Origin: Neptunicella marina
Lineage (GTDB): Bacteria > Pseudomonadota > Gammaproteobacteria > Enterobacterales > Alteromonadaceae
Assembly (NCBI RefSeq): GCF_014270035.1
Contig: NZ_JACNEP010000001.1
Location: 186,001 to 250,000 of the forward strand
Direction of reading: 5' to 3'
Length of the DNA: 64,000 bases
A program made the position numbers and the translations under genes. Of the stretch, positions 38,292 through 48,393 are shown piece by piece. Within the stretch, counting starts at the first letter, position 1. Every line of letters starts with the position of its first letter. The notes beneath the pieces were generated by a model. It made no database searches, was not told the DNA's origin, and saw nothing but the letters and a program-made list of their open reading frames with translations.

Positions 38292-39352
38292 GAATACTCA
38301 CAGGGGGTGGGGATTGTCCCGGATTAAATGCGGCAATACGGGCTGTAGCCAAAAGTTTAATACTCAATCACAAAGCCCGGATTATTGGTATAGAACAAGG
38401 TTTCCGGGGCTTAATTGAGCAGCAGGTAAGGCCATTAAGCTATGCTGATTGCAGCGGAATCTTGAATATGGGTGGCACCATACTGGGCACTCATAACAGT
38501 GCAGATCCGTTCAACTATAAAGGTCAGGATGTATCGATTCAGGTACTTGATTACTATCACAAACTTGGTCTCGACGGCCTGGTTGTTATTGGCGGTGACG
38601 GCACTATGGCCATTGCCCATAGCCTTGCGGGGTTAGGCATAAATGTAGTGGGTATGCCTAAAACTATCGACAACGATCTTATGTGTACCGATAGAACCTT
38701 TGGTTTTGATACCGCAGTAAGTATCGTCACCGATGGCATTGATCGACTACGCACGACAGGTCAGTCACACCGAAGAGTCATGATTCTGGAGACCATGGGC
38801 CGTTATGCCGGGTGGATTGCATTACATGCAGGCATGGCCGGGGGAGCAGATGTGATCCTCATCCCGGAATTTCCTTACTCCATAGAAGAAGTCGCCAAAG
38901 CCTGTAAAAATCGTATGGGTGAACAACATTATTCGGTGCTGGTTGTTGCTGAAGGAGCTATGCCTTCAGGTGGTCATATGACCATCAGAGAATCACTGGA
39001 TACCAGCCCCGATCCGGTTCGCCTGGGAGGCATAGGGAATGTGCTTAAACACCAGTTAGAAAACCTAATTGATGCTGAAGTGAGATCAACTTGTCTGGGA
39101 CATATTCAACGGGGAGGTTCCCCTACCGCGTTTGACCGTATATTTGCCACCCAGTTAGGTAGTTATGCCGCATCGTTAGTTGCAAACCGTGAATTTGGAA
39201 AACTGGTTGTTATGCAGAATAACCAACTAAGCAGCGTGCCTCTGGCACAGGTCGCAACTCAAAGCAAAAAAGTTGACGGGCATGACTTAACCTTCCAAAG
39301 CGCGCTAGCAATGGGTATAAGCTTTGGGCTCCCCTCACCTGCTAACAGTTAG
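38282..39352 (+). CDS. pfk: 6-phosphofructokinase
   Basis: A 356-residue phosphofructokinase that commits fructose 6-phosphate to glycolysis. Key sites: 'GILTGGGDCPGLNAAI' at the start, 'GGDGT' (G104-G105-D106-G107) and 'GMPKTIDND' (K127, catalytic D130). Gly at 107 (E. coli 104) is the mark of ATP-using enzymes, Lys at 127 (E. coli 124) is the state of pyrophosphate enzymes; the G/K pair is found in the 'group III' ATP-dependent PFKs of actinomycetes. So ATP is the more likely donor, which only an assay can settle. It follows the FNR-controlled membrane protein gene and precedes the N-ATPase operon by 230 bp. Confidence 0.93.
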   Translation: MRIGILTGGGDCPGLNAAIRAVAKSLILNHKARIIGIEQGFRGLIEQQVRPLSYADCSGILNMGGTILGTHNSADPFNYKGQDVSIQVLDYYHKLGLDGLVVIGGDGTMAIAHSLAGLGINVVGMPKTIDNDLMCTDRTFGFDTAVSIVTDGIDRLRTTGQSHRRVMILETMGRYAGWIALHAGMAGGADVILIPEFPYSIEEVAKACKNRMGEQHYSVLVVAEGAMPSGGHMTIRESLDTSPDPVRLGGIGNVLKHQLENLIDAEVRSTCLGHIQRGGSPTAFDRIFATQLGSYAASLVANREFGKLVVMQNNQLSSVPLAQVATQSKKVDGHDLTFQSALAMGISFGLPSPANS

Positions 39353-40999
<1,647 letters not shown>

Positions 41000-41030
41000 A
41001 CCAATGAACAAATTTGATAACAAAGGGACG

Positions 41031-41432
41031 ATGACAACAAACAGGATGCAGCTGAAAATTTTGCAACCCTTTGCCGTATTTACCAACGTCACCAACGTGT
41101 TACGTATCGTCGTGGAAACGACAGAAGGTGCTTTTGGCTTGCTGCCATTACGCCTTGACTGTGTGGCGGTGCTGGTTCCTGGCATTCTGAGTTACACCAC
41201 AGAACAAGGCGAGTTTTTTGTGGCTGTGGATGAAGGTTTGCTGGTCAAAACCAATGAACAGGTAGTGATATCGGTTCGTCATGCCAATGCGGGTAATCAC
41301 CTGAATGAGTTACGTGACAAGGTAAAACAGGATTTTTTATCCGCAGATGACGCAGCCCTGCACACAAAACAAGTGCTGGCCAAACTTGAAACGGGCTTCT
41401 TACGACGTTTTCTCAGTTTGACCAAAATCTAA
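41031..41432 (+). CDS. atpC: N-type ATPase epsilon subunit
   Basis: About 133 residues with the epsilon beta-sandwich: 'MQLKILQPFAVF' then 'AFGLLPLRLDCVAVLVPGIL' and 'VAVDEGLLVKT'. I choose ATG 41031 after AAGGGACG. An earlier ATG at 40992, overlapping the atpD stop, would add 13 residues. The C-terminal helices are present (about 90-130). Confidence 0.85.
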   Translation: MTTNRMQLKILQPFAVFTNVTNVLRIVVETTEGAFGLLPLRLDCVAVLVPGILSYTTEQGEFFVAVDEGLLVKTNEQVVISVRHANAGNHLNELRDKVKQDFLSADDAALHTKQVLAKLETGFLRRFLSLTKI

Positions 41433-41433
41433 T

Positions 41434-41766
41434 ATGCGTAACAAGATCTCCCGTCATCATCGGCAACAAAAACTGGCCGAGCTAATCGACGATAAAGCCA
41501 GGCGCAAAATTAACGCGCGCCGGGATGAACATAATCAGGTGTGGTTTGGACTGGGAATGATGGGACTAATTGGCTGGTCCGTAGCGCTTCCGACTCTGCT
41601 GGGAATTGCCATAGGTATGTGGCTGGACAGCATAGATACGGGCCCCCGCTCATGGACGCTGGCATTACTTATGGCGGGCTTGTGCGTTGGCTGTTTCATC
41701 GCCTGGCACTGGGTCACTAACGAAACCCGCTGTATACATAAGGAAAACACAGATGATGACAACTAA
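41434..41766 (+). CDS. atpQ: N-type ATPase accessory membrane protein AtpQ (AtpI-like)
   Basis: A 110-residue protein with a basic N-terminus and two membrane helices (about residues 42-63 and 74-95). 'MGLIGWSVALPTLLGIAIGMWLD' is the AtpI-like segment. The AtpQ/AtpR pair between epsilon and a is unique to N-ATPase operons, which makes position the main proof. It may help c-ring assembly, as does AtpI. One base separates it from atpC. Confidence 0.85.
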   Translation: MRNKISRHHRQQKLAELIDDKARRKINARRDEHNQVWFGLGMMGLIGWSVALPTLLGIAIGMWLDSIDTGPRSWTLALLMAGLCVGCFIAWHWVTNETRCIHKENTDDDN

Positions 41767-42094
41767 CTGGCTGATCCATTTGACAACCTTCATAGACCAA
41801 TACTTACCGCCATTGTTGGCTGGCTGTGGCATTGGACTATTTTTCTTTGCCACCTTATGGATCACTGTACATAAAGGGCTGAAATCGGGCAATCCTGCCC
41901 TGTGGTTTGTACTGGGTATGCTCGTCCGCACGGGAATAAGTTTAAGCCTGTTCTACATTCTGGCGGCAGGAGACTGGCAACGTCTGTTGATCAGTTTATG
42001 TGGGTTTATTGTGGGCAGACAACTGGTTCATAAGTTAATCCAACGGATGTCGGGCGAACAAAGAGTAATGTCCGGGGTTCATCATGCACCTTAG
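41753..42094 (+). CDS. atpR: N-type ATPase accessory membrane protein AtpR
   Basis: About 113 residues with three hydrophobic helices (about residues 14-40, 50-75 and 80-100). Start at ATG 41753, overlapping the atpQ end by 14 bases and preceded by AGGAAAAC. The sequence 'LWFVLGMLVRTGISLSLFYILAAGDW' fits AtpR of N-ATPases. The function in the complex is not well established. Confidence 0.85.
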   Translation: MMTTNWLIHLTTFIDQYLPPLLAGCGIGLFFFATLWITVHKGLKSGNPALWFVLGMLVRTGISLSLFYILAAGDWQRLLISLCGFIVGRQLVHKLIQRMSGEQRVMSGVHHAP

Positions 42095-42809
42095 TCCCGA
42101 TGACATTATTTTTTGGCAATACGGCATTATCAAACTCAATGCTACTATCGTTTTTACCTGGGTATTAATGCTGGTACTGACCTTGGGAGCGAAGCTGATC
42201 ACTCGCAACCTAACCGGCCAGTTAAACCGTTCCCGCTGGCAAAATTTACTGGAAATAATTGTTACCAGTATTGAACAGCAAATAAAAAGCATTGGCCTGC
42301 GCCATCCACGTCGCTACATTGGCTTTCTGGGTAGTCTTTTCCTGTTTGTAGCCTGTGCCAATCTATTTACCCTGTTTCCTGGCTACGAGCCGCCAACGGG
42401 TTCGTTGTCTACCACCCTGGCACTGGCATTATGTGTCTTTCTTGCCGTACCGATCTATGGCATTTACCAAAAAGGGATATTTAACTATTTAGCTTCCTAT
42501 ACTGAACCTGTGTGGATGATGTTGCCATTTAATATTATTGGTGAACTATCAAGGACCCTGGCACTGGCTGTGCGCCTTTTTGGCAATGTGATGAGTGGCA
42601 GTATGATCATGGCAATATTGCTGGTGATTTCACCATATATCTTTCCACTGGTTATGACCGCACTGGGTCTGCTCACCGGTATGGTGCAAGCTTATATATT
42701 TTTTGTTCTGGCTGCCGTTTATATCGCCGCAGCAACCCAGACATCTGCCGGACAATCTAAACCGGTAGCCAACAGTTCCGTTCAGCTACATTCACCCACT
42801 AAGAAATAA
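42084..42809 (+). CDS. atpB: N-type ATPase a subunit
   Basis: A 241-residue F0 subunit a with several membrane helices. The essential stator arginine is R164 in 'LSRTLALAVRLFGNVMSG'. This residue faces the c ring and releases the ion. Overlaps the atpR end by 11 bases. Confidence 0.94.
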   Translation: MHLSPDDIIFWQYGIIKLNATIVFTWVLMLVLTLGAKLITRNLTGQLNRSRWQNLLEIIVTSIEQQIKSIGLRHPRRYIGFLGSLFLFVACANLFTLFPGYEPPTGSLSTTLALALCVFLAVPIYGIYQKGIFNYLASYTEPVWMMLPFNIIGELSRTLALAVRLFGNVMSGSMIMAILLVISPYIFPLVMTALGLLTGMVQAYIFFVLAAVYIAAATQTSAGQSKPVANSSVQLHSPTKK

Positions 42810-42819
42810 GGCCATATTT

Positions 42820-43101
42820 ATGGATAGTTTGACTTACATCTCAGTCGTTTCGATCATAACTGCCGGTATTACCATTGGTTTTGGTGCTCTGGGACCGGCA
42901 TTTGCAGAAGGTCGGGCCGTCGCATCCGCACTAACTGCTTTAGCACAACAGCCGGATGCATCAGCAACAATTACCCGCACCCTGTTTGTAGGACTAGCCA
43001 TGATTGAGTCTACCGCCATTTATTGTTTTGTAGTCTCGATGATCGTGTTATTCGTTAACCCGTTCTGGAACTATTTTATTGCTCTTGCAGCAGGACACTA
43101 A
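42820..43101 (+). CDS. atpE: N-type ATPase c subunit with sodium-binding signature
   Basis: A 93-residue two-helix c subunit. Helix 1 has E30 ('GPAFAEGRA'), helix 2 has E63, S64, T65 and Y68 ('AMIESTAIYCF'). In the Na+-driven c ring of Ilyobacter the ligands are Q32, E65, S66, T67 and Y70; here they are at the same places minus two, except that Gln is Glu. This double-carboxylate form is the N-ATPase hallmark, and Na+ is the likely ion. 'RTLFVGLAMIESTAIY' is the family core. Confidence 0.95.
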   Translation: MDSLTYISVVSIITAGITIGFGALGPAFAEGRAVASALTALAQQPDASATITRTLFVGLAMIESTAIYCFVVSMIVLFVNPFWNYFIALAAGH

Positions 43102-43104
43102 CTC

Positions 43105-43947
43105 ATGCTGATTGACTGGTTTACTGTGGGTGCTCAGGTACTTAATTTTTTGTTACTGGTGTGGTTGTTAAAACATTTTTTATATCAACCAATTCTCAAT
43201 GCCATTGATGCCCGCGAGCGGGAAACAGCAAAGATTATCAACGACGCTGAAAAAATCAAACGCGAAGCAAGCGACCAGTTGCACATCTATCAGCAAAATA
43301 ACCAATTACTCGAGCAACAACGGCAAGCCTTAATCACACAAGCCACTGATGAGGCCAATCAAATACGAGACCGATTACTCAACAAGGCCAATCAGGATGC
43401 TCAACAACTAACGCAACAGCATCTGGCATCCATATCTGACGAGTTCATTGCCATACAACAGGACATCGCCACCAAAAACCTGCTTGAAGTGTTTGCCATT
43501 AGCAACAAGGTATTAACGGAGTTAGCCAGTCAATCTTTACAAGAAAGTATGTTTGCGCTGTTTATTCAACATTTAACAGCCGCGTGCAGCAATATGACAA
43601 CAAACCCGCTGGTTGGACTGGATGAACATAACAAGATTCTGGTACGCAGTCGCTTTGCCTTATCGCAGCAACAGCAACAACAAATTGAACAATGCTTACA
43701 ACAATCATTAAAATCTGATACTACGCTGACATCACAAGTTGAATACCAACATTCCGAAGCCTTGTTGTGTGGCATAGAAATAAGTACTAGTGGATGGAAA
43801 CTTGCCTGGAGCAGTGCCAATTATCTGCAGCAATTACAACAACGAGCCAGTGAGTTAGCCAAACAACTTTTGCCCAATACAACTCAACCAGCATCAGAAT
43901 CCCCTGTAAATGTTGATGACAACGGCGCCAACGGAGCCTCCCTTTGA
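43105..43947 (+). CDS. atpF: N-type ATPase b subunit, extended
   Basis: A 280-residue peripheral stalk protein, much longer than the usual 156. One membrane helix at the start (about residues 8-26) is followed by a long coiled coil (about 40-135). The C-terminal half (about 140-245) probably replaces the missing delta subunit, as known for N-ATPases, where no atpH gene exists. It ends by overlapping the TTG start of atpA. Confidence 0.9.
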   Translation: MLIDWFTVGAQVLNFLLLVWLLKHFLYQPILNAIDARERETAKIINDAEKIKREASDQLHIYQQNNQLLEQQRQALITQATDEANQIRDRLLNKANQDAQQLTQQHLASISDEFIAIQQDIATKNLLEVFAISNKVLTELASQSLQESMFALFIQHLTAACSNMTTNPLVGLDEHNKILVRSRFALSQQQQQQIEQCLQQSLKSDTTLTSQVEYQHSEALLCGIEISTSGWKLAWSSANYLQQLQQRASELAKQLLPNTTQPASESPVNVDDNGANGASL

Positions 43948-45506
43948 AATCCAACGCCGAATTCGAATTAAACAACTTGTTTGACCGTCAATATGAACTG
44001 TTAAACCAGTTACGGGAAACAGTGTCACCTGACCTATCTGTTCAGGAAGTGGGTTATATCATCAGTGTTTCCACCGGCATCGCTACGGTTAGTGGTTTGC
44101 CTGGTGTGGGTTATGAAGAACTGATTAAATTTCCCCATGACATTTATGGTATAGCCTTCAATATTGATGAAGAACTCGTCGGTGTCTTATTGCTTGGCCC
44201 GTTTGAACAACTCAGCGCCGGTGACGAAGTACAACGCACCGGGCGCGTGATGGATGTCGCGGTGGGAGAAGGATTATTGGGGCGTGTTATTGATCCTTTG
44301 GGGCGTCCACTGGATGGACAAAAACCGCCACAACTTAGCGAAAGAATACCAGTGGAACGGCCTGCCCCGGAAATAATGCAGCGTGCAGCCGTTAATCGCC
44401 CCTTGCAAACGGGCTGGAAAGTGATCGATGCGTTACTCCCAATCGGACGGGGTCAGCGTGAACTGATCATGGGTGACAGAAATACCGGTAAAACCACAAT
44501 TGCCATTGATGCCATGCTAAATCAGCGCGGTAAAGACGTTATCTGTATTTATTGCGCGATTGGTCAGCGAGCAGCATCGGTGGCCAAGACTCTGGCCATA
44601 TTGCGTAAAAATAACACAATGGACTACAGCATAGTGATGGTGTCAGAAGGCAACGATCCCCCTGGGTTTAACTATATCGCCCCTTATGCCGCAACCAGTA
44701 TTGCTGAATACTTTATGCAAGCAGGTCGCGATGTCCTCATTGTCTATGATGATTTAACTCAACATGCCAGAGCGTATCGTGAGTTGTCTTTATTGCTACG
44801 CAGGCCCCCTGGCCGTGAGGCATTTCCTGGAGACATTTTTTATATTCATTCGCGCCTGCTGGAGCGGGCTACCCATTTAAAAGCCGCTTTGGGTGGGGGG
44901 TCTTTAACGGCACTCCCAATACTGGAAACCGAATCGCAAAATATGTCGGCCTACATCCCGACCAATCTGATATCGATTACCGACGGGCAAATTTATTTGT
45001 CACCCACCCTGTTTGAACTCGGTATTTTACCCGCCATCGATGTGGGAAAATCCGTATCCCGGGTAGGAGGAAAAGCCCAACATGGTGCTTTTCGCAGTGT
45101 AGCCGGTGATCTAAAACTAGCCTACGCCCAGTTTGAAGAGCTGGAAACCTTTGCCCGCTTTGGCGCCCAACTGGACCACGATACGTTAAAGACAGTGCAT
45201 CGGGGGCAACGGATCCGGGCTTGCCTTAAGCAATCAGCCAATAGCCCTATGAGCGATGCCGAGCAAATTTCAGTCTTGCTGGCATTAACAGCAGGCCTGT
45301 TTGATCCAATACCATTGTCTTTAATGCCGAACGCCGAACATGCTGTACGCATGACCTGCAAACAAATGCCCTCTGCGCTTTTGAACAGATTGGCTGGCAC
45401 CGATCCTTTAACTGAGGCTGATCAACTCAATATTATAAATATTACCAGGCGTGCGCTGACAGAGTTTGAACAAACCGCGACTACTCAGGGAACAGGCCAT
45501 GAATGA
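43944..45506 (+). CDS. atpA: N-type ATPase alpha subunit
   Basis: A 520-residue alpha subunit. The Walker A is '[13 protein letters not shown]' (about residues 170-182); '[21 protein letters not shown]' and 'SITDGQIYL' are diagnostic. The start is a TTG overlapping the atpF stop (TTGA), a sign of translational coupling. Length is normal. Confidence 0.94.
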   Translation: MKSNAEFELNNLFDRQYELLNQLRETVSPDLSVQEVGYIISVSTGIATVSGLPGVGYEELIKFPHDIYGIAFNIDEELVGVLLLGPFEQLSAGDEVQRTGRVMDVAVGEGLLGRVIDPLGRPLDGQKPPQLSERIPVERPAPEIMQRAAVNRPLQTGWKVIDALLPIGRGQRELIMGDRNTGKTTIAIDAMLNQRGKDVICIYCAIGQRAASVAKTLAILRKNNTMDYSIVMVSEGNDPPGFNYIAPYAATSIAEYFMQAGRDVLIVYDDLTQHARAYRELSLLLRRPPGREAFPGDIFYIHSRLLERATHLKAALGGGSLTALPILETESQNMSAYIPTNLISITDGQIYLSPTLFELGILPAIDVGKSVSRVGGKAQHGAFRSVAGDLKLAYAQFEELETFARFGAQLDHDTLKTVHRGQRIRACLKQSANSPMSDAEQISVLLALTAGLFDPIPLSLMPNAEHAVRMTCKQMPSALLNRLAGTDPLTEADQLNIINITRRALTEFEQTATTQGTGHE

Positions 45507-46383
45507 TTCGATGGACAGTTTGCACCATAAAATAAACAGCGCGGCAGATCTAAAGTCGGTTGTGCGCACCATGAAAGCCATTGCCGCCAGCAATATCAGC
45601 CAATATGAAAATGCGGTTAAGTCACTGGATGACTACTATCGAACAGTACAACTGGGTTTAACCGCTTGTGTGATGAACAACAGTCAACTCACTTCAGGAT
45701 GGGAGTCGGCTAACTCTAAACAACCGGGAATTTTTATTATATTTGGCTCCGATCAAGGCTTGGTCGGGCAATTTAATCAACGCATGGCCAGTTTTGTCCA
45801 GTCGGTGATAAACCAACAAAGCAAACCGGGGGCATTATGGCTGGTTGGTGAAAGAATTAACACCCATCTACCCGGCGACCAGTCCAATGTTGCCATGCAT
45901 TTTAAATTACCCAATTCAGTTAACACTATTACTGCCCTGATTGATGACATTTTACGGGAGCTGGAAGTTCAGCTTGAGCAGGGCAATCTTGAACAAGTCT
46001 GTCTGGTCAATCACCAGCCTCAGTCCGGTTCCAGCTATAAGCCGGTTTGCCAACAATTATTACCGCTGGATCAACGCTGGTTGCAAGATATTGTGTTACC
46101 TCGCTGGCCAACTAACAAACTTCCACAATTACTTGGCGCAATGCAAACAACTTTCCCGGCACTGGTGCGTGAATATTTGTTTATGTCTTTGTTCAAAGCC
46201 TGTGCAGAGTCGTTGGCCAGTGAAAATGCCAGCCGGTTGGCCGCAATGCGCCGCGCAGAAAAAAATATCGATGATTTACAGGCCAATTTACACCAGACGT
46301 TTCATCGCTTGAGACAAACCGGTATAGACGAAGAACTGTTTGATTTGATCGGCGGATTCGACGCCCTGAACAAGGTTGAATAG
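45499..46383 (+). CDS. atpG: N-type ATPase gamma subunit
   Basis: A 294-residue central stalk subunit. N-terminal helix '[31 protein letters not shown]' and C-terminal '[49 protein letters not shown]' are the two rotor helices. Start ATG 45499 overlaps the atpA stop. Last ATPase gene of the operon. Confidence 0.93.
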   Translation: MNDSMDSLHHKINSAADLKSVVRTMKAIAASNISQYENAVKSLDDYYRTVQLGLTACVMNNSQLTSGWESANSKQPGIFIIFGSDQGLVGQFNQRMASFVQSVINQQSKPGALWLVGERINTHLPGDQSNVAMHFKLPNSVNTITALIDDILRELEVQLEQGNLEQVCLVNHQPQSGSSYKPVCQQLLPLDQRWLQDIVLPRWPTNKLPQLLGAMQTTFPALVREYLFMSLFKACAESLASENASRLAAMRRAEKNIDDLQANLHQTFHRLRQTGIDEELFDLIGGFDALNKVE

Positions 46384-46420
46384 AAATAGTCCCGGCTCTT
46401 TATTTTTTGAGGAAATCAGA

Positions 46421-46624
46421 ATGAACATGAAGCAAATCAGCGAAATAGCCATACAATATGGCATCAAACCCAAATACATCAGGAAAGCCGAATTAATTCA
46501 CCTCATCCAGCGTAATGAAGGTAACTTCGATTGTTTTGCCACTGCCTATCAGGGGGTTTGCGATCAAGAGAAATGTTTGTGGCGTCAGGATTGTTTGAAG
46601 CAAGCAGTCAAAAAGTCCCACTAA
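46421..46624 (+). CDS. Small SAP-like domain protein at the end of the N-ATPase operon
   Basis: A 67-residue protein started by ATG 46421, with GAGGAAATC upstream. The first half, 'ISEIAIQYGIKPKYIRKAELIHLIQRNEG', is a SAP/Rho-N-like helix-turn-helix typical of small nucleic-acid binders; the second half has three Cys in 'CFATAYQGVCDQEKCLWRQDC' spacing (C-x9-C-x4-C-x5-C), perhaps a metal site. It follows atpG by 37 bp on the same strand and is probably co-transcribed. Function unknown. Confidence 0.7.
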   Translation: MNMKQISEIAIQYGIKPKYIRKAELIHLIQRNEGNFDCFATAYQGVCDQEKCLWRQDCLKQAVKKSH

Positions 46625-46796
46625 CCGACTATAGAGTTATATTCGAAAAAATATGAATTGATCAACAGGGTATACGCACTGGATGGATTCTGAAATGCCT
46701 GATATTGCAAGTAATGTATCAAATTTATTTAAAATGACCCCATTACAACCCCAAGATAATACAGGCTCTGATTAAGACTATGAATTTATTGGCAAT

Positions 46797-47184
46797 AATT
46801 GGTGCCCGGGGCCGGAAAAAATCGTCTGGAGCGATTTTTAACATCGGAGCATGCGACGATGGCCCGAAGGGTAAGCACCATGGATGGTGCGCATACCTGA
46901 ACCGCATGCGAAGCATCGGTTTAAGGACGGCCATAAACACAATAATGCATCATTCGCAGAATTAAAAACTAACTATGAAATTAAGATAAGAATTGGTGCC
47001 CGGGGCCGGAAAAAATCGTCTGGAACCATTTTTAACATCGGAGCATGCGACGATGGCCCGAAGGGTAAGCACCATAGATGGTGCGCATACCTGAACCGCA
47101 TGCGAAGCATCGGTTTAAGGACGGCCATAAACAAAATAATGCGTCATTCGCAGAATTAAAAACTAACTATGAAATTAAGATAAG
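46797..47184. repeat. Two tandem 194-bp units, each opening with a tRNA-Leu 3'-end copy
   Basis: Unit 1 is 46797-46990 and unit 2 is 46991-47184, at an exact 194-bp period and with few mismatches. A third start, at 47185, is the real tRNA-Leu. Each unit begins with the same 17-20 bases as the gene's 3' end (CCA included) and then departs. Inside lie a terminator-like AAAAATCG/CGATTTTT stem, intact only in unit 1, and palindromes such as CACCATGGATGGTG. Two overlapping reading frames here do not look coding. Confidence 0.9.
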
Positions 47185-47187
47185 AAT

Positions 47188-47274
47188 TGGTGCCCGGGGC
47201 CGGACTTGAACCGGCACGAAGTTACCTTCGAGGGATTTTAAATCCCTTGTGTCTACCAATTTCACCACCCGGGC
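47188..47274 (-). tRNA. tRNA-Leu (anticodon UAA)
   Basis: 87 nt with encoded CCA. On the minus strand it starts GCCCGGGTGGTGAAATTGG; the anticodon loop is TTTAAAA (anticodon UAA), a long variable arm follows, and the T arm has GGTTCAAGTCC. The acceptor stem pairs GCCCGGG with CCCGGGC. Last gene of the Gly-Cys-Leu cluster, as in E. coli. Confidence 0.97.
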
Positions 47275-47394
47275 ATCGGATGTAAGCCATAGAGACTTAT
47301 AAAGTGAGGTTGTTCTGTTTACGCTTCGCGTAAATCCTTGTGGTCGCCCTTTCGACATCCTGTCTCGGTCGACACTGGTGCTATCCTGCACTGC

Positions 47395-47431
47395 GTCTAC
47401 CAATTTCACCACCCGGGCATCGGATGTAAGC
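47395..47431 (-). pseudogene. 5' remnant of a second tRNA-Leu
   Basis: 37 bp identical to the region 47251-47287 that contains the 5' acceptor/D-arm half of tRNA-Leu plus its leader. The 3' half is replaced by hairpin-rich DNA (47315-47394) that contains TTACGCTTCGCGTAA and CGCCC-type stems. The sequence following both copies is also similar, so this was a tandem tRNA duplicate that lost its 3' half. Confidence 0.85.
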
Positions 47432-47478
47432 TTTTCAGCTTATTAAGTGAAGTCATGTGACTCACGGGGAGCCAAACA

Positions 47479-47552
47479 TGGAGGCGGGTCCCGGAGTCGA
47501 ACCGAGGTCCACGGATTTGCAATCCGCTGCATAGCCACTCTGCCAACCCGCC
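47479..47552 (-). tRNA. tRNA-Cys (anticodon GCA)
   Basis: 74 nt with encoded CCA. Minus strand begins GGCGGGTTGGCAGAGTGG; the anticodon loop gives GCA; the T arm is GGTTCGACTCC. Confidence 0.97.
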
Positions 47553-47562
47553 AGAGAAAGTT

Positions 47563-47638
<76 letters not shown>

Positions 47639-47796
47639 ATTTTTCTCTACATTGACGCCTCAGCTCAATGTGGGGTGCATTCTACAGCCAAGCTTTTTTC
47701 TGTCAACACTAAAAATGACACTTTTTGTTTGATTGCTTGATTTTTGACAGATACGTCGTAATTTCAATCAAAAGCGCCGTTTTATACAACTGAAAG

Positions 47797-48375
47797 TTAC
47801 TTTTTAGCCTCTGGCACAATAGTTAAGTATTTCCATGCCGCAATTAAATAGGCTGTCATCGACCATACAGACAACACAGTTGCAATTAACAGCAATATGT
47901 AGCCCAAAGTCACCCAATAGATAGGAATTCCCATAAATTCCTGTAATTCCGACAAGAGTCCAATTAAAGCTAACATTTGTGCCATGGTTTTGGCTTTACC
48001 AATAAATGAAACCTGCACACTGTCTTCATGGCCACTACCTGCCATCCACTCACGTAATGCGCTAACAAACACTTCCCGTGCGGTCAGCAATACCGCGGGG
48101 ATGGTAATCCAGGGATCCTGATAAGTATGCGCAATCATCAATAATGCGGCGGCAACAATTAATTTATCAGCTACCGGATCTAAAAATGCGCCAAACGGTG
48201 TGCTTTGCTGTAGTTTACGTGCCAGATAACCATCCAGCCAGTCCGTTACTGCAGCAAACCAAAAAATAAAGGCAGCAGCCTGATGTGCCCATTTCCAATC
48301 AAGAAAATACACAATGACAAAAACCGGGATTAACAACACCCGAACACAGGTTAAAATATTAGGTATGGTCCACAT
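47797..48375 (-). CDS. pgsA: CDP-diacylglycerol-glycerol-3-phosphate phosphatidyltransferase
   Basis: A 192-residue membrane enzyme making phosphatidylglycerol-phosphate. The CDP-alcohol motif D-G-x2-A-R-x8-G-x3-D-x3-D is complete in 'DWLDGYLARKLQQSTPFGAFLDPVADKL' (about residues 45-72). Several membrane helices surround it. It lies between uvrC and the tRNA-Gly gene, the same order as in enteric and other gammaproteobacteria. Confidence 0.95.
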   Translation of the reverse strand: MWTIPNILTCVRVLLIPVFVIVYFLDWKWAHQAAAFIFWFAAVTDWLDGYLARKLQQSTPFGAFLDPVADKLIVAAALLMIAHTYQDPWITIPAVLLTAREVFVSALREWMAGSGHEDSVQVSFIGKAKTMAQMLALIGLLSELQEFMGIPIYWVTLGYILLLIATVLSVWSMTAYLIAAWKYLTIVPEAKK

Positions 48376-48393
48376 ATAGCCTGACTTTTAATA

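Noticed and set aside
46658-46665. TTGATCAA as a further FNR box
   Set aside because: The two halves directly abut; FNR sites need a four-base spacer.
46780-47159. Two overlapping plus-strand reading frames (65 and 91 codons) inside the 194-bp repeat
   Set aside because: They arise from the repeat copies; the 194-bp period is not a multiple of three, there is no ribosome site, and the sequence is palindrome-rich tRNA-flanking DNA.
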